Below, one piece after another: positions 50,394 through 62,076 of a stretch of DNA of 64,000 nt; within the stretch, counting starts at the first letter, position 1; the number at the start of each line of letters is the position of its first letter. The translations under genes and the position numbers were made by a program. Origin of the DNA: Paraphaeosphaeria minitans (Eukaryota; Ascomycota; Dothideomycetes; Pleosporales; Didymosphaeriaceae); contig WJXW01000008.1 of assembly GCA_015832175.1 (NCBI GenBank), forward strand, positions 2,418,001 to 2,482,000, read 5' to 3'. The notes under the pieces are model-generated. The model had not been told where the DNA came from, searched no databases, and saw only the letters and a list, made by a program, of their open reading frames with translations.

Positions 50394-52126
50394 TTATTAT
50401 CTCTACTATCTTTACCTTCCTTACCTTTACCCTTACCTTTGCCTTCCTTGCCCTCTTTGCCCTTTTTACCCTCCTTACCCTCCTTGCTCTCCTCTTCGCT
50501 ATTAGCGGCCTCCTCTATCTACGTAGGTAGCGTAGGTGCGACCGCCTTAATAAGTAGCGTATCCTTATTACTAATAGGCTTACCTACTAACCTATCCACG
50601 CCTAACTACGCACTTAGTCTCTAGCTTACCTAGTATACCTCTAGGTTAACTTTTTTTACTACCTCTAGCTAGAGGTTCTACTCCCTAACACGCAGCGTCT
50701 ACTCTACCCACTTATAGGCAATATTGCTAGGGATTAGGTATAGGAAGCCCTAGTTAAGGGTTTTAGCGGCATTATACTACTAAGTGGCTTAGTTTAGGCG
50801 CAGCTTCTACGCGTTCTACGCCAATATAAGTAGCTTATAGCTAGAAGGTATAACTATTTAGATAAGCGTAGTAATAGCCTTACTATTATATTACTTAAGC
50901 GGCACCTCCTCTACTACTAGCTTAGCTATCTTATTAGCGTAAGTACGCCTATAGAAGGCTATCGCCTAGCAGTACTTAATATGTATAGTAACTACGCGGC
51001 ACTTATAGTGCTTAACTAGATAGTGCGTAGTAGTAAAGGTTTTATCTACTACACTTCTAGGTGCGTAAAACATAGTCTACGTTACCTATATAGTACCTGC
51101 TTCGCCTACTAGTAATGCCCCTAGCTAGCTAGAGATAGGGAAGGGGCTACCGTAAGAGCGCTAGATAGAGAGAAAAGTAGTAGTGTGTTACTATATAGTC
51201 TTATTACTAAGTAATTATGCGTAATTCAGCATGCGGGTAGCAGTTACATAGGGGCTAGTAGCTATAGTTATTAGGTCGCGCCTTTTACCCTTATTATCTT
51301 CCTTCCTAATGTTTTACTTAAGAATCTAGGTAATGTTAGGCTTATCTTCTAGCGTAATGCTATTGTAGGCATTAACTTCTGCCTAGCTGGCGTTTAGGGG
51401 AGGGTGAAGTAGACCTAGCTTAACTACTTTCCTGCGCTACTAGTGGGCTACCTACCTACGTTAGCGGTCCTATTCTGCGCGGTGGTTGTTGTAGGTTATT
51501 GCCCTAACGTAGGTAGGTAACGCCTGGGACGCGGGGCTCTGCGTGGAAAAGAGATAGGATAGCGGTTAGGAGTGGACCCGCTTAGTGGGCAGAGAGGTAG
51601 AAGTAGAGATAAAGGGCTGCTGCGTACGCCTTAAGGAGGGCTCCTAGGCTAAAGGAGGCACCCTACTTAGGTCTTTAATATTATTATTATTAGTGTTCTA
51701 ATAGTTAGAATCTATAGTAAGTTACTAGGTAGTAGTAACAAGACATTACGATGCGTTATTAAGCAGCGTATTAGGGGGGAGTATCTAGCGAATTAGACTA
51801 ATAGTAGATAGGAGCGATAGAGCGATTAGAACCAGCTTATAGTAGCTAGCGTTATTAGGAAGTAACTATCTAGCGCTATAATAGGGGGTTTATAAGCTTT
51901 ACTAGTGTAGTGGAACAGTAAGCTAGCGTGCGAAGAGCTGTTTATACGCTTTATTAGGGGGGTTATAACTAAAGTCGCGAAGGACGCGACTTTTAGCGGC
52001 CAAAGGAAAGCTGCGGGGGCTACTATTATAGTAAGTAGCAGCATCCTTAAGAACAGCTATCTAATACATATTTAAGCGGGAAGCAGTAGGTAAGATAGAA
52101 AGAGGTAGGATAGAAAGTAGTAGGTG
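50380..52126 (-). pseudogene. K/E/G-tailed unknown gene, unit 2 copy
   Basis: Counterpart of 17290-19050. The C-terminal frame (50500-51100) is clearer than in unit 1. The K/E/G tract is nine bases shorter. The 5' part has a Pro/Arg-rich reading around 51480-51600 and, in another frame, an uninterrupted stretch of 72 codons at 51826-52044 (LLFHYTSKAYKPP near its middle) that is also nearly open in unit 1. Introns or two overlapping readings could explain the frame change. The plus-strand open frame at 50379-50624 is antisense only. Confidence 0.5.
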
Positions 52127-55035
52127 GGGAAGATATAGTAACGCGCTAAGCACCTATACTTGTGCTCTACTATATATTTGTAACCCACGCGCTATTATAA
52201 TTAATGCTTATAATACTACTAAAGTATTTAAACTAATAGTAAACACGTAAACTAAGGTAAATTAACTTAACGTAAGCTGGCATTAAGTGACGGCAATTTA
52301 TAATAATTTAGATAAGGCGGTAGGGTACAAATCTCTAAGATATAGTACTATAAAGCGCCAATCTATATACTTACATTAGACTAACTATTTAAACTATATA
52401 TAAATTGTGTCTAGTTTAAATAGTTATTTATAAGTAAGTGTACTTCCTCTCACGTTAAGCGCAGCTACCTAGCGTAGCACACAAGAAAAAAAGTATATAA
52501 ACGCGAAGCTAGGTGTATCTCTAAAATACGCCGCCATGTTTATTAACTTATAGCTAGCTCCCTACTAACCTGTGTGGCTAAAGCCAGTATAGATAGGACT
52601 AATATACATAAACTAATACAAATTAACACAAATAACGCGAATTAATAGAAAGCAGTGTAGATTGGCACTAATTCTATAGCGATTACATAGAAGGTAAGGA
52701 CCTAGATGGGCCGCTCGTAACTTACTAGGACTTATAGGCATGCCCTATAAATAGAAAGAATCTAGATAAGCCACTTATTCCTCAACTTAACAGTAATTAA
52801 CGCTAATTGCCAAGAAGTAGCGTAAATTGCCACTATGTGGACTTATAGATGCGAATAAGCTACTGCTTTACTATACTATATTATATAAGAAAGAGGGCTT
52901 TGTAAGTAAAGGTCCTAGTAACGCGAATTAACGCGAATTAACGTAAATTAACGCTAATTAACGCGAATTAACAGGAAGCAGCGCAAATTACCACTATATT
53001 AACTTGCAAATTGTAAGGATCTATACAGAAGTATTAAAACTATTCTACCTAGAGACTATACTTTAGATTATAGATAAGGAAGACATAGACAAGCATCTCA
53101 CACTTAGGCAAATAGGCTATTTTAACGCGAGTTTACGCGAACTAATATAAAGTAGGGTGCATTAGCACTAAGTTGGTACTAACCCTAATATATAGTAAGC
53201 ACCTAGATAAGCCACCTATTCTTTATTAGAGGACTTGCAGGCATGCCCTATAGATAGAAAAAATATAGATAAGCTACTTATTCCTTAAATTAACGCGAAT
53301 TAACGCAAATTAATAAGAAGTAGCGTGAATTAGCACTAAGTCTATACTAACCCTAATATATAGCAAGCACCTAGATAAGCCGCCTATTCTTTATTAGAGG
53401 ACTTATAGGCATGCCCTACAAATAGCAAAGATCTAGATGTGCCACTTATTCCTTATCTAAGGACGTTTAGCTATGCCCTACAGATAGGAAGTCGTTGTCT
53501 ATAGGATAAGAATACAGTATAGCTATAGGGGCTGTATTACAATGTAATTAATAGAGCTAGTATAGGTAGTAAGACCTCCTAATTATGTAAATTAGAGACA
53601 TTAACGCCAGTTTATACAAATTAACACTAATAAAGAGGAAGCAGCGCAAATTACTACTATATTAACTTATAAATAGTAAGGATGTGAATATACTACTACT
53701 TTACTATATAGGATTAGGTGAAAAAGAGGGCTATATAAGCAAAGGCCTAGATTAACGTGAACTAGCGCCATGTGTGGCAAATTAAGAAAGAATAGTTTAC
53801 GTAGAGCTTTCTAGGGCTGGCAGCTTAAACTTTAGAGCCTATAGGGAACACCTATATACGTGCCTATAAGAACCTTAACACTATACCCGCTCCGCCTTAC
53901 GCACTGTTATAGTTAGCCTATAAGTAGAATAGAGTCTTCTATAGCCTCCTGTAATAAGTACCCTTAAGAAAGTAAGTCTATATAATAGATTTAAAGCTTA
54001 GCGTGCTTAGTTTTTTTTAGAGGCTAGATCTACTACTCTAGATATTAAAAAAATAACCACATAGTAAGACGTTATAAAAGGACAATACTTATACTTAGAA
54101 ATCTATAGAAGAGTATAGTTCTATCCCTTACGTACCACCTATTTATTAGTAAGGCAGTAGAAGCAGACTAAATAGAGTGTAACACCCTAAGAGTAGGCGT
54201 AAGCATAGGCCATTTTCCGTGTAATTAGAACATCTTATTAAGGTATACACCTTCTACTACTACTACACTTATCTACACTAGAGACGTTATATCTAGTAAG
54301 GGTCTAAAGGATATAGAAGTAGGGTAGTCACCCTATAGAGCTAAATGTAAAGTGATCTCTTATTAACTTTAACATAAGGCGCTCTACTAGGCTAAGTAAA
54401 GAGAAATAAGTAAATTAACATAGAGTAATAAAAGACAGCGCGAATTAGCACTAGGTAACAGTAATGTATAATAATTTAGGCGAGGCGGTAAGGGTAATAT
54501 ATAGGAAATATAGTTTAGTAAAGCGCTAACGCGTATATTTATATTAGAGCAACCTCCTTACGCTTTAATATTAACTAGTTTATGTGGGTTTTAATTACTA
54601 AGTGTGCTTTAGCCAAGACTAGCTAGCCTATATAGATTAAGGAGAAGCGTAGTAGTAGAGTTAAAAAGTAGGGTAAGAGCTTCTAAGGCTAGTGCGCCTA
54701 AACCCTAGATATGGCTATAAGCGCTATGCCTAGGATTTAGTAGACCGCAATATAAGGGGTAACAGCGCGAATATAGATAGTAATTTGTAACAATTTAGGC
54801 AAGACTAGGCCTAGTAATATAACAAAAAAACTTAGCGTATAACTACGCCTCTATAGTTAACTAGCGTAGATACCGCCTAAGTTCTTTTATTAATGTTCCT
54901 TAGCGCCAATACAGGCTAAGTACTCTTATTAATAATAAATAAATAGAAGGTAAAGCTGCGCGTCGCGCGTGTAGAAACTGGCTCTTTAGCCCACCTCGCA
55001 ATTTATAAAGTGCACTAATATACCCTCTTATAATA
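52126..55035. other. Non-coding stretch of dispersed short repeats, unit 2
   Basis: Counterpart of 19050-21950, with the same repeat words: aattaacgcgaattaac runs at 52917-52980 and the taataatttaggcgagg word near 54468. A run of near-tandem acgcgaattaacgcgaatta at 52920-52940 is kept better than in unit 1. No gene seen. Confidence 0.5.
52367..52438. repeat. Imperfect palindrome, unit 2
   Basis: Same structure as 19291-19362. The left arm is more altered (aactatatataaa) while the right arm (gtgtctagtttaaatag) is unchanged. Confidence 0.5.
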
Positions 55036-56340
55036 TTTATAATATTAGAGATGCCTTAAACTAGTCTAGTAAGTATTATATTACATTTACACCTTATAGT
55101 AGCTGCAACAATACGCCGCGTGTAGTATATAGTTAATATTCTTAATAAAGTCCCCTTGCGCCCTACCTACCGCCTATTAATAATCTCACGCCTACTGTCT
55201 GCTACAGAAGAAGAGGGCGTGTGGCTTTTTAGCATCTTCCCGCCCTATAGTAATAATAATAAGTTTAACTTCTCCGCCTTCTCTAGCCCTAAGCTCTAGC
55301 CCTAGAGTTCTATAATAAGGGATGTCTCTAAGAAAGCTAAGGAGTCTAAGGTAACATTACAATAGCTAACGCCTATAGTCTCTAAGGTTAAGGAGCGCCC
55401 TCTATACCTATATAGGTCTTGCCACGCTAGTAAGACTAACATGCCTAACAACCCTTTAGTAGAAGGCTCTATGCCTATTACGCGCGTAGACGCTAAAGAC
55501 TAAGACAAGAGTAATAATAGGGCCATCTTACCTATCCACACTGCCGCCGCCGCCGCCGCCGCTGAGGTGGTAGAAGAGGAGGAAGAAGGAGAAAGAGAAG
55601 AGGAGGTTAAGAAGGAGGAGAAAGGAGAAGAAGAAGAAAAGGAGGAGAACGCTAGTCTATAGACTTATTCCCTTATTAGAGTAGAAACGCGTATAGGGCT
55701 GTCGTTATGTAAGTATTAGGAGGTGGACATATTGGCCCTAGCTAGTACTCCTACTAAGGGCGATATCTACTATACTCCTAACTAGCGGCATATACTACTA
55801 AAGTCTTATACACGTTACGCTTACGCGGAGCTTATTATTAGCATATAGAGTAAGGATGTAGAGGATGTAGAAGATCTAATAGTGTGTAATTATTACGTAG
55901 AAAGCACTATTATAGACGCTATTAAACCTTATAGGGTATACTATATAGATCTCTGTGCAGCGTACCTATAAAAGCTTAGTTTCTAATATACAAGATATTA
56001 GCTAAGCGGCAAGAATTATAGCATTATAGATTAGCGTAAGGCTTTAGTGACAACGCCCTCGCGTAAAGCGTAGGGCCTATCTAGATACACACCTAGTAGT
56101 TGTGTAGGTAAAGGGGGGCGCCCTAAATCTACGCTAGAGAAGAAGGTGGTAGCGTATAAGCGTAATAAGCGTAAGGCAAGAGAGGCGTATATATAGCGCT
56201 AGACTATAAAAAAGTAGCAGACAGAGTAGTAGTGTAATATATAACCCTATATAAAGTCCTAACCTAGCATGCGTAGTAAGTAGATAAACCACTATAACAT
56301 AGCTATTTTCAAAATTTAAAAGCCAGACGTAATACTATAC
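55035..56340 (+). pseudogene. Poly-Ala/poly-Glu, AT-hook-like gene, unit 2 copy
   Basis: Counterpart of 21950-23230. The gcc run (55543-55562) is pure Ala in this copy. The acidic run that follows is 24 bases longer than in unit 1. The GKGGRP core of the AT-hook-like motif is present near 56111-56130. The Lys/Arg-rich end (56155-56200) has more Arg codons intact. Function unknown; the composition suggests DNA or chromatin binding. Confidence 0.5.
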
Positions 56341-57350
56341 ATTAAAAAGTTATAGTAATAACTACTGTACGTAGATAGTGTCTTAAGTATTATATCTACT
56401 AGCGTAGGTAGCGTTTTAAGTATTATTGTTAATAATAGCTATAGGAGTTGTAGGCGGCTATATGCTAAGTAGTTAGCACCTAACCTTATTAAGCTTTATA
56501 GGAACGCTATAGTACCATAAGTACATATTATTATAAGCCAGAATTACGAGAGTAATCTTTTATATAAAGGTTAAGCTTTAGATTACATATAAGAATAGCA
56601 CCTCTAAGCTAGGGTAAGTGGACACTAACGCGAGTTAATAGAAAGCAGCGTAAACTAACACTAAGTAGTAGCTATTTATAACAGTTTAGTAATAGGTTAG
56701 CTTTAAGGGGACCTATTAATAAACGCATCCCTAGTTACCTATAGGAAAGTTATAAGTTGTGAGCTTAGCGAAGTCTAGATTAAATTAGAAGATAACTAAG
56801 GCGCAATTAGGACCCTACTGTTATTAAGGTCGTGCTTAGTCTAGAAGGGCAAGGCGATCTATTAACGTAGAGCTAAGGGCGTATTTCTAAAATATAGTGT
56901 TACGCGCATTAACTTAAAGCCAGCTTACTACCTACTAGTGCAGTAGAGGCCAGTATTAATTATAGGGTCGTTAGCGCACTAAAACTAACCAAGAACACGC
57001 AAATAGATGCGAACTAATAGGAAATAGCGCAAATTAACATTAAGTAGCGCCAAATCGCATACAAAGGAAGACTCTTGTTTAGATAGGTTAAGGGAAAGTA
57101 TTCTAGTGACAAAGGGAATAAAGGCAGGAAGTGCGCTTATAGGCTTATAACCTGCACTTACTCTAGAAAGAGTAATATTAGAATTACTTATAGTTATAGT
57201 AGTAATGCTATAAACAGCTGCACATATATTAAAAAGGGTAACTTTTCATTTATAAACTGCTTTAGTTATCCTAATTAGAAATTCTACCTATAGCCTAGCG
57301 TGTTAACGTTTAACCTGCTATAGATATCTTGGGTATTTTAACCTTAATTC
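56340..57350. other. Convergent intergenic stretch, unit 2
   Basis: Counterpart of 23230-24238, with the same repeat words (taacgcgagttaatag near 56627). No gene seen. Confidence 0.4.
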
Positions 57351-60300
57351 GCTTAAACCAGTCCTTCTAACTACTATTACATCACCGCTAGATCTCCTCG
57401 TCCACGTTATACGTCCTATCCTACAGATCTACGCCCTCCTCTATTATATCTCTAAGGTTAGTAGCCATCTGCATCTACTTCACCTTCTGCTTTTTAATAT
57501 AAGACGCGTTGTTAATAAGCGTAATTGCGTAGCACTTTAATTTAGTTTAGCCACAACAGTAAACCCACGAGAAGAACTAGGCTGTTATTAATGGATTTAT
57601 ATAAGGCTTAAACAGTATTACTGTATTTACGCGCTACAGATTTAATCCTACGCCAGCTATTTACAGCGTTACTACTATAATCTACACCTTATTAATTTTG
57701 TTTACATCTGTAAACTTACGCAAGTTGGTCTTATAGTCTTTGGCTTTTATACTTACGGTGTAATTAAGGATATTTCTATCCCTATAGGTGTAGCATAGCA
57801 TAGCGATTAGGATTCTAGTATAGTTAGGCTATACTATTCTAATTACCACCTTTTGGCGCGTCCGTTTATTCTCGCGTAGCGTTTCTTAGATAGGGTCTAG
57901 TATCCCCTTTAGCGTTAACTACTTTACGCATAACATGGACATTTGTAACCTTATTACTAGATAACTCTAGGTAGTGGTGTTGCGTAGGAATTCCAGATAC
58001 TAGAGTAGAGCGTGATCCTTAGTAAACTTCTTAGTTTTATTATCTTACTTCTTCTGCTTATTAAAAGCCTATATAACTGGCGCCACGCTCGCTATAGCTA
58101 GGGCTATTATATATCTATGTGTTTTGTTAGCTAACCCTTTTTTAGGCTTTTAGCTTAGAGGTGCTTTGCGCTCCTACTACTCTGCTAGGGCTTTATTATA
58201 CTTATAGTTTATCTCTACCTATAGCTTGTCTTCTACGTCTTAGATCCACTTCTCCTTTCTCTTATTAGGTTTTATGTATACGGAGCGCCTCACCAGCTCA
58301 CTAGTTATAGGAATAATAACGCGGTTATTAAACTAATACATATTTAGCGTCTAGGCTATAATAAATAATAGCGCAGCTTCTTGTGCTATATTATTAAAGT
58401 TCTTATAGGATACTGTCTTACAAAAGGACTTATTAGTTATACTAAATATACTAATGCTTTTGGTTATATAGTGGCGTAGGTTATTAAGGTTGTTTATCTT
58501 GTCGCTACTGTAAAGACGCTAAAGCCCTTTAAAGGTATTTATAGCAGTAGCCCAGGACGGCTATTAGAGCGTAGTAGTACAGAAAATGTAACTATTAACT
58601 AGGTTGTTCCCCTCTAGCGTACTAGATGCGCCCTAGACGATTGGGTAGCGTTAATGGGCGTTCCAGAGGGATGTGTAGGCGTATTTTATTATAGTCTACA
58701 TTTTGGACCTGTTTACGGCTTAGTGGCACTCGTCGTATAACACACACTTAACTACTAGGAGATCCGCTTTGCGTACATAGGTTATTAAAGTCCCTTAAAA
58801 CTTCCTATCTGTGCTGCGCTTCTTCCCTATTATAATAAGGCTAAACTTAAACTTATTAAAGACGTTTCTAATATAGTAAGAAGTTAACAAGATAATAAGA
58901 TCTAAGGCCCTAGTTAGCACATATAGGTGAGGGGAAAGGACGTCTAAACTATTTAACATAAACGTATTAATCTAGGAGCTCCACTCTATAGGTAGAACAT
59001 TCCCCTATTTGTTTTTCCACGTTCTGTTACTATCGACGATGCCCTAATTAGAACTTATGTCCTTAATGTTAACCCTCTTACTATATTTGGCAACCTCTAT
59101 TATAGAGAGAGGTAGGTAGTTCCGCAAAGCACCCTAGTTCTTACCCTCTTTAAAGGCGAAGCGAAAACCAGGGTATATTTTAAAAAAGGTGCCACCCTTA
59201 AGTATCTTCTATATGTTGTCTTGGAAACTGGTTAGAGCAGCACGTGGAGTAATAATAAGAGTGCTACTAGGCTTAGGCTCTTAGTTAAGGAAGAGTTTCT
59301 TGTAATTAGATAGTAAGCACTAGTAGGTAATAAGGTTATAAAAATAGGAGGGGTAATTACTATTAATTATATTCTGTAGTAAGTGCTTTATTGTATTTCC
59401 TTACTTTTATACTACCTAAACCTCTGCGTAGTTTATCTTATAGTGCCTAGTTATAATTACCTTAAGTAAGAGCTAGATCGTTTTACCTACGCCCTACTTA
59501 TTACCTAGGATGCCACCGCCTGTAATTGTGCGCTCTATTAGGAAGCCCTCTGTAACTAATATAATCTAGTAGGGCTTAATGCAGATGCCGTCTTTTAGCC
59601 CCTAATGTTAGAATAGGATGCCTTAGGTCTATATTATCGCATTCTAATTCAGCCAAGGGATCACTTTTACTACCTAGCTTAAGGCTCTAGCACTTATATG
59701 TGCGCATTTAACCCTTATTAACTTGTCTAGCTATAGATTAATAGGCTATACATCTTAACTATCCTTAAGCCATAGATTATATTTCTTATTACTATTATTA
59801 TTATTATTAACATTGTCGCTTTTGTAGTTATTGTTGCTTTTATTATTATTGTCACTTTTATTATCGTCGTCGCTTTTGTTATTATTGTTGTTATTAATTT
59901 TAATAAGCGTCTTCGCAGGACTAATTATACGAAACAAAGGTAGGACTCTATTGCCCTAGTCCTACTTAGTAGTCTGCCTATAGACACTAACGTGGCCAGG
60001 CTAGGCGATCTGGCTTTTAGTGGCGGATTTGTTATTACCAGCATATACGTAAAGAGGGTGTTTATCTTTACCCTTATCCTGCGTAGCGCTAGTAGTACTT
60101 AGTCTACTAATGGTAGTTATAGGTGGAAGCGCATTGCTATTACTCTAGATAGGTGTAGTAGTGCTTAGTCTACTAATGGTAGTAGTAGGTGGGAGCGTAT
60201 CGCTGTTACTCTAGACAGGCGCCTAGGATCTTGCTCCTCTAACGTTATTATTAGCGTTTCCACGCTTAGGGCCAAGCTCGCTTATATTATCCTTATTGTC

Positions 60301-61261
60301 GCTGCTGCCAATTCTACAGCGTTTACTATATTAGGATTCACTTCTATAGCGTCTAGCTGGACGTTTGTGTTATTTTAATCTACTACTATTAGTATAACTA
60401 CAACTTAAGGCTAGGCGGGGAGTGGTTATAATTATAGTAGTGTATACCCTATTAGACATAATATCCTAGAGTGTAGTCTATAGGCCTACGCGTGTCCTAA
60501 TCTATATGTGGCCTTTAACACGATCTGGCAGGTACATAATACCTAACTAGGCCAACCTAAAGAGATCTATTATCTTGTCTAGGAAGTCGTTCCACTAAAT
60601 ACGTCCAGAACTATTGCATATAGTAGAGGTGTTTACTTTGCCAAGTATAGTCTTATCGCCTATTACTAAGTATTTTATAAAGCGGAGATTAATATGGTCT
60701 AAATGTAGTTTGGGTAGGCAAGTGACAAGTCCCTAGCCTTACACTAATATAGATTGTTTAAAGGAAGAAGTAAAATACTATATATTCTAGTTTTTAATTA
60801 TATCGCAGATAGTGGTTCCCAATAACTTAGCATTAATATCTAGTATTGGCGATGGCTTAGGCTTACGTGCTGGCGTAGGTAATGGCTTAGACTTACATGC
60901 TAGCGCTTTATCCTTTAATTAACGCCTACTATACCTGTTTAGTATTACGCAGAGGGCGCTCGCCTTCTATACTTTATTGGTAATGTTAATATCTAGCTTA
61001 GGGATCTTCTTAACAATCTACGCCGCGTGTGACTCCTTTAGGACAAGGTAGTTACCTTTATAATGTTAGTTTTCTAGGTTTATAATTAGTAATATCGTTT
61101 TTAACTACTCTTTAATGCGGCTGAAGCCTATTAGGTCTAAGCTAAACGCTTTTATATATTTGTTATTACTAAGTGAGAACATTACTATAGATTTTAACGC
61201 CTTTAAGGACAACTATAGTAAAGCCATTGTAGATCTAGTGCGCGCGCTGTCCTGCGCTAGG
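57349..61261 (-). pseudogene. SNF2-family ATPase/helicase, unit 2 copy
   Basis: Counterpart of 24239-28085. Motif II is intact at 58723-58734 (minus-strand codons gac gag tgc cac, D-E-C-H) within LYDECH, then a RIP stop. Motif I at about 59476-59520 reads GGxILGNK, stop, GVGKTI. Motifs V and VI lie near 57550-57665. The Asn/Asp/Lys/Ser tract of the N-terminal half survives as a 60-codon open stretch at 59755-59937. A 66-bp tandem duplication (60091-60222) adds 22 codons relative to unit 1. The gene is dead, but its identity as a SNF2 ATPase is clearer here. Confidence 0.78.
60091..60222 (-). repeat. 66-bp tandem duplication inside the SNF2 gene
   Basis: Two adjacent copies, 60091-60156 and 60157-60222, start agtagtacttagtc and agtagtgcttagtc and differ by transitions. 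Unit 1 has one copy (near 26981-27046). The length of 66 keeps the reading frame. Confidence 0.85.
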
Positions 61262-62076
61262 TAAGAAAGGTTTATTAGTTATAGGCGTACGCTAGGGGTA
61301 AGATAGGTGTAGTTATAAGTTTATATTAATTTACAAAGACTTGCAGGGTATAGAGTTAAGGTTATAAATTAATATTAAGTAGTAGTAAATAGAAAGATTG
61401 CGTGTTTATTGTTGCCTAGGTGAATATAAATAGTGAACCACGTTAGCGACAAGAACACGTGCAGGCCGTAACTATTATAATAAAAAGGTGTAAGGGGACT
61501 ACCCAGAAGCGTAACAAGAAGTCTAGTTAAGACTAGGGAGACTAGTAGGCGTTGTATCGTCGCACAGAGGAGCAGAAGAGAAGGGGACTACCTAGTCTAG
61601 CTAGGCGAACTAATGTCCTAGCTATAATCCGTTAGCGTACTATAGACAGTAGACAATATGTCCTACTAAGTAGAAACTTATCTTGTTACTAGGCTCGCGC
61701 GTAGAGCGTTAAGCTGTTATTAAGTCTATCGCGCGCAGGAGCGTCTTTAATACACCTTATATATGCGCTTACAGCTTCACCTCACAAACTGTAATAAGTA
61801 GGGCAAACAGCTAATTGCGTACCTTCCTATTACAGCTTGCCTAGGCTAAATAAAACCTTCGCTATCGCCTACTCCTCTTACTATAGTTGCCTAGGTAGTC
61901 CCCTACTTTTTCTTTTCTACTCCTAACTTTGCCTAGTATCTAGCCCTCTTAACTCTTATTCCTTCTACTACTCTTATACTATACCGCCGCGTTAAGTTAG
62001 GCGCGTTAAGTAGTTACTATCACCCTACTTACTATTACCCTATTAACGCTAACGCGCGCCTCTACGTGTAAGTACA
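61261..62076. promoter_or_regulatory. Divergent intergenic region, unit 2
   Basis: Counterpart of 28085-28900, between the SNF2 gene and the zinc-knuckle gene. The aaggggactac word (61489-61590) and its inverse later in the region (agtcccctac) are kept. A promoter role is inferred only from orientation. Confidence 0.3.

Noticed and set aside
50379..50624. Same Leu/Pro/Ser frame in unit 2
   Set aside because: Antisense of the K/E/G-rich tract, as in unit 1.
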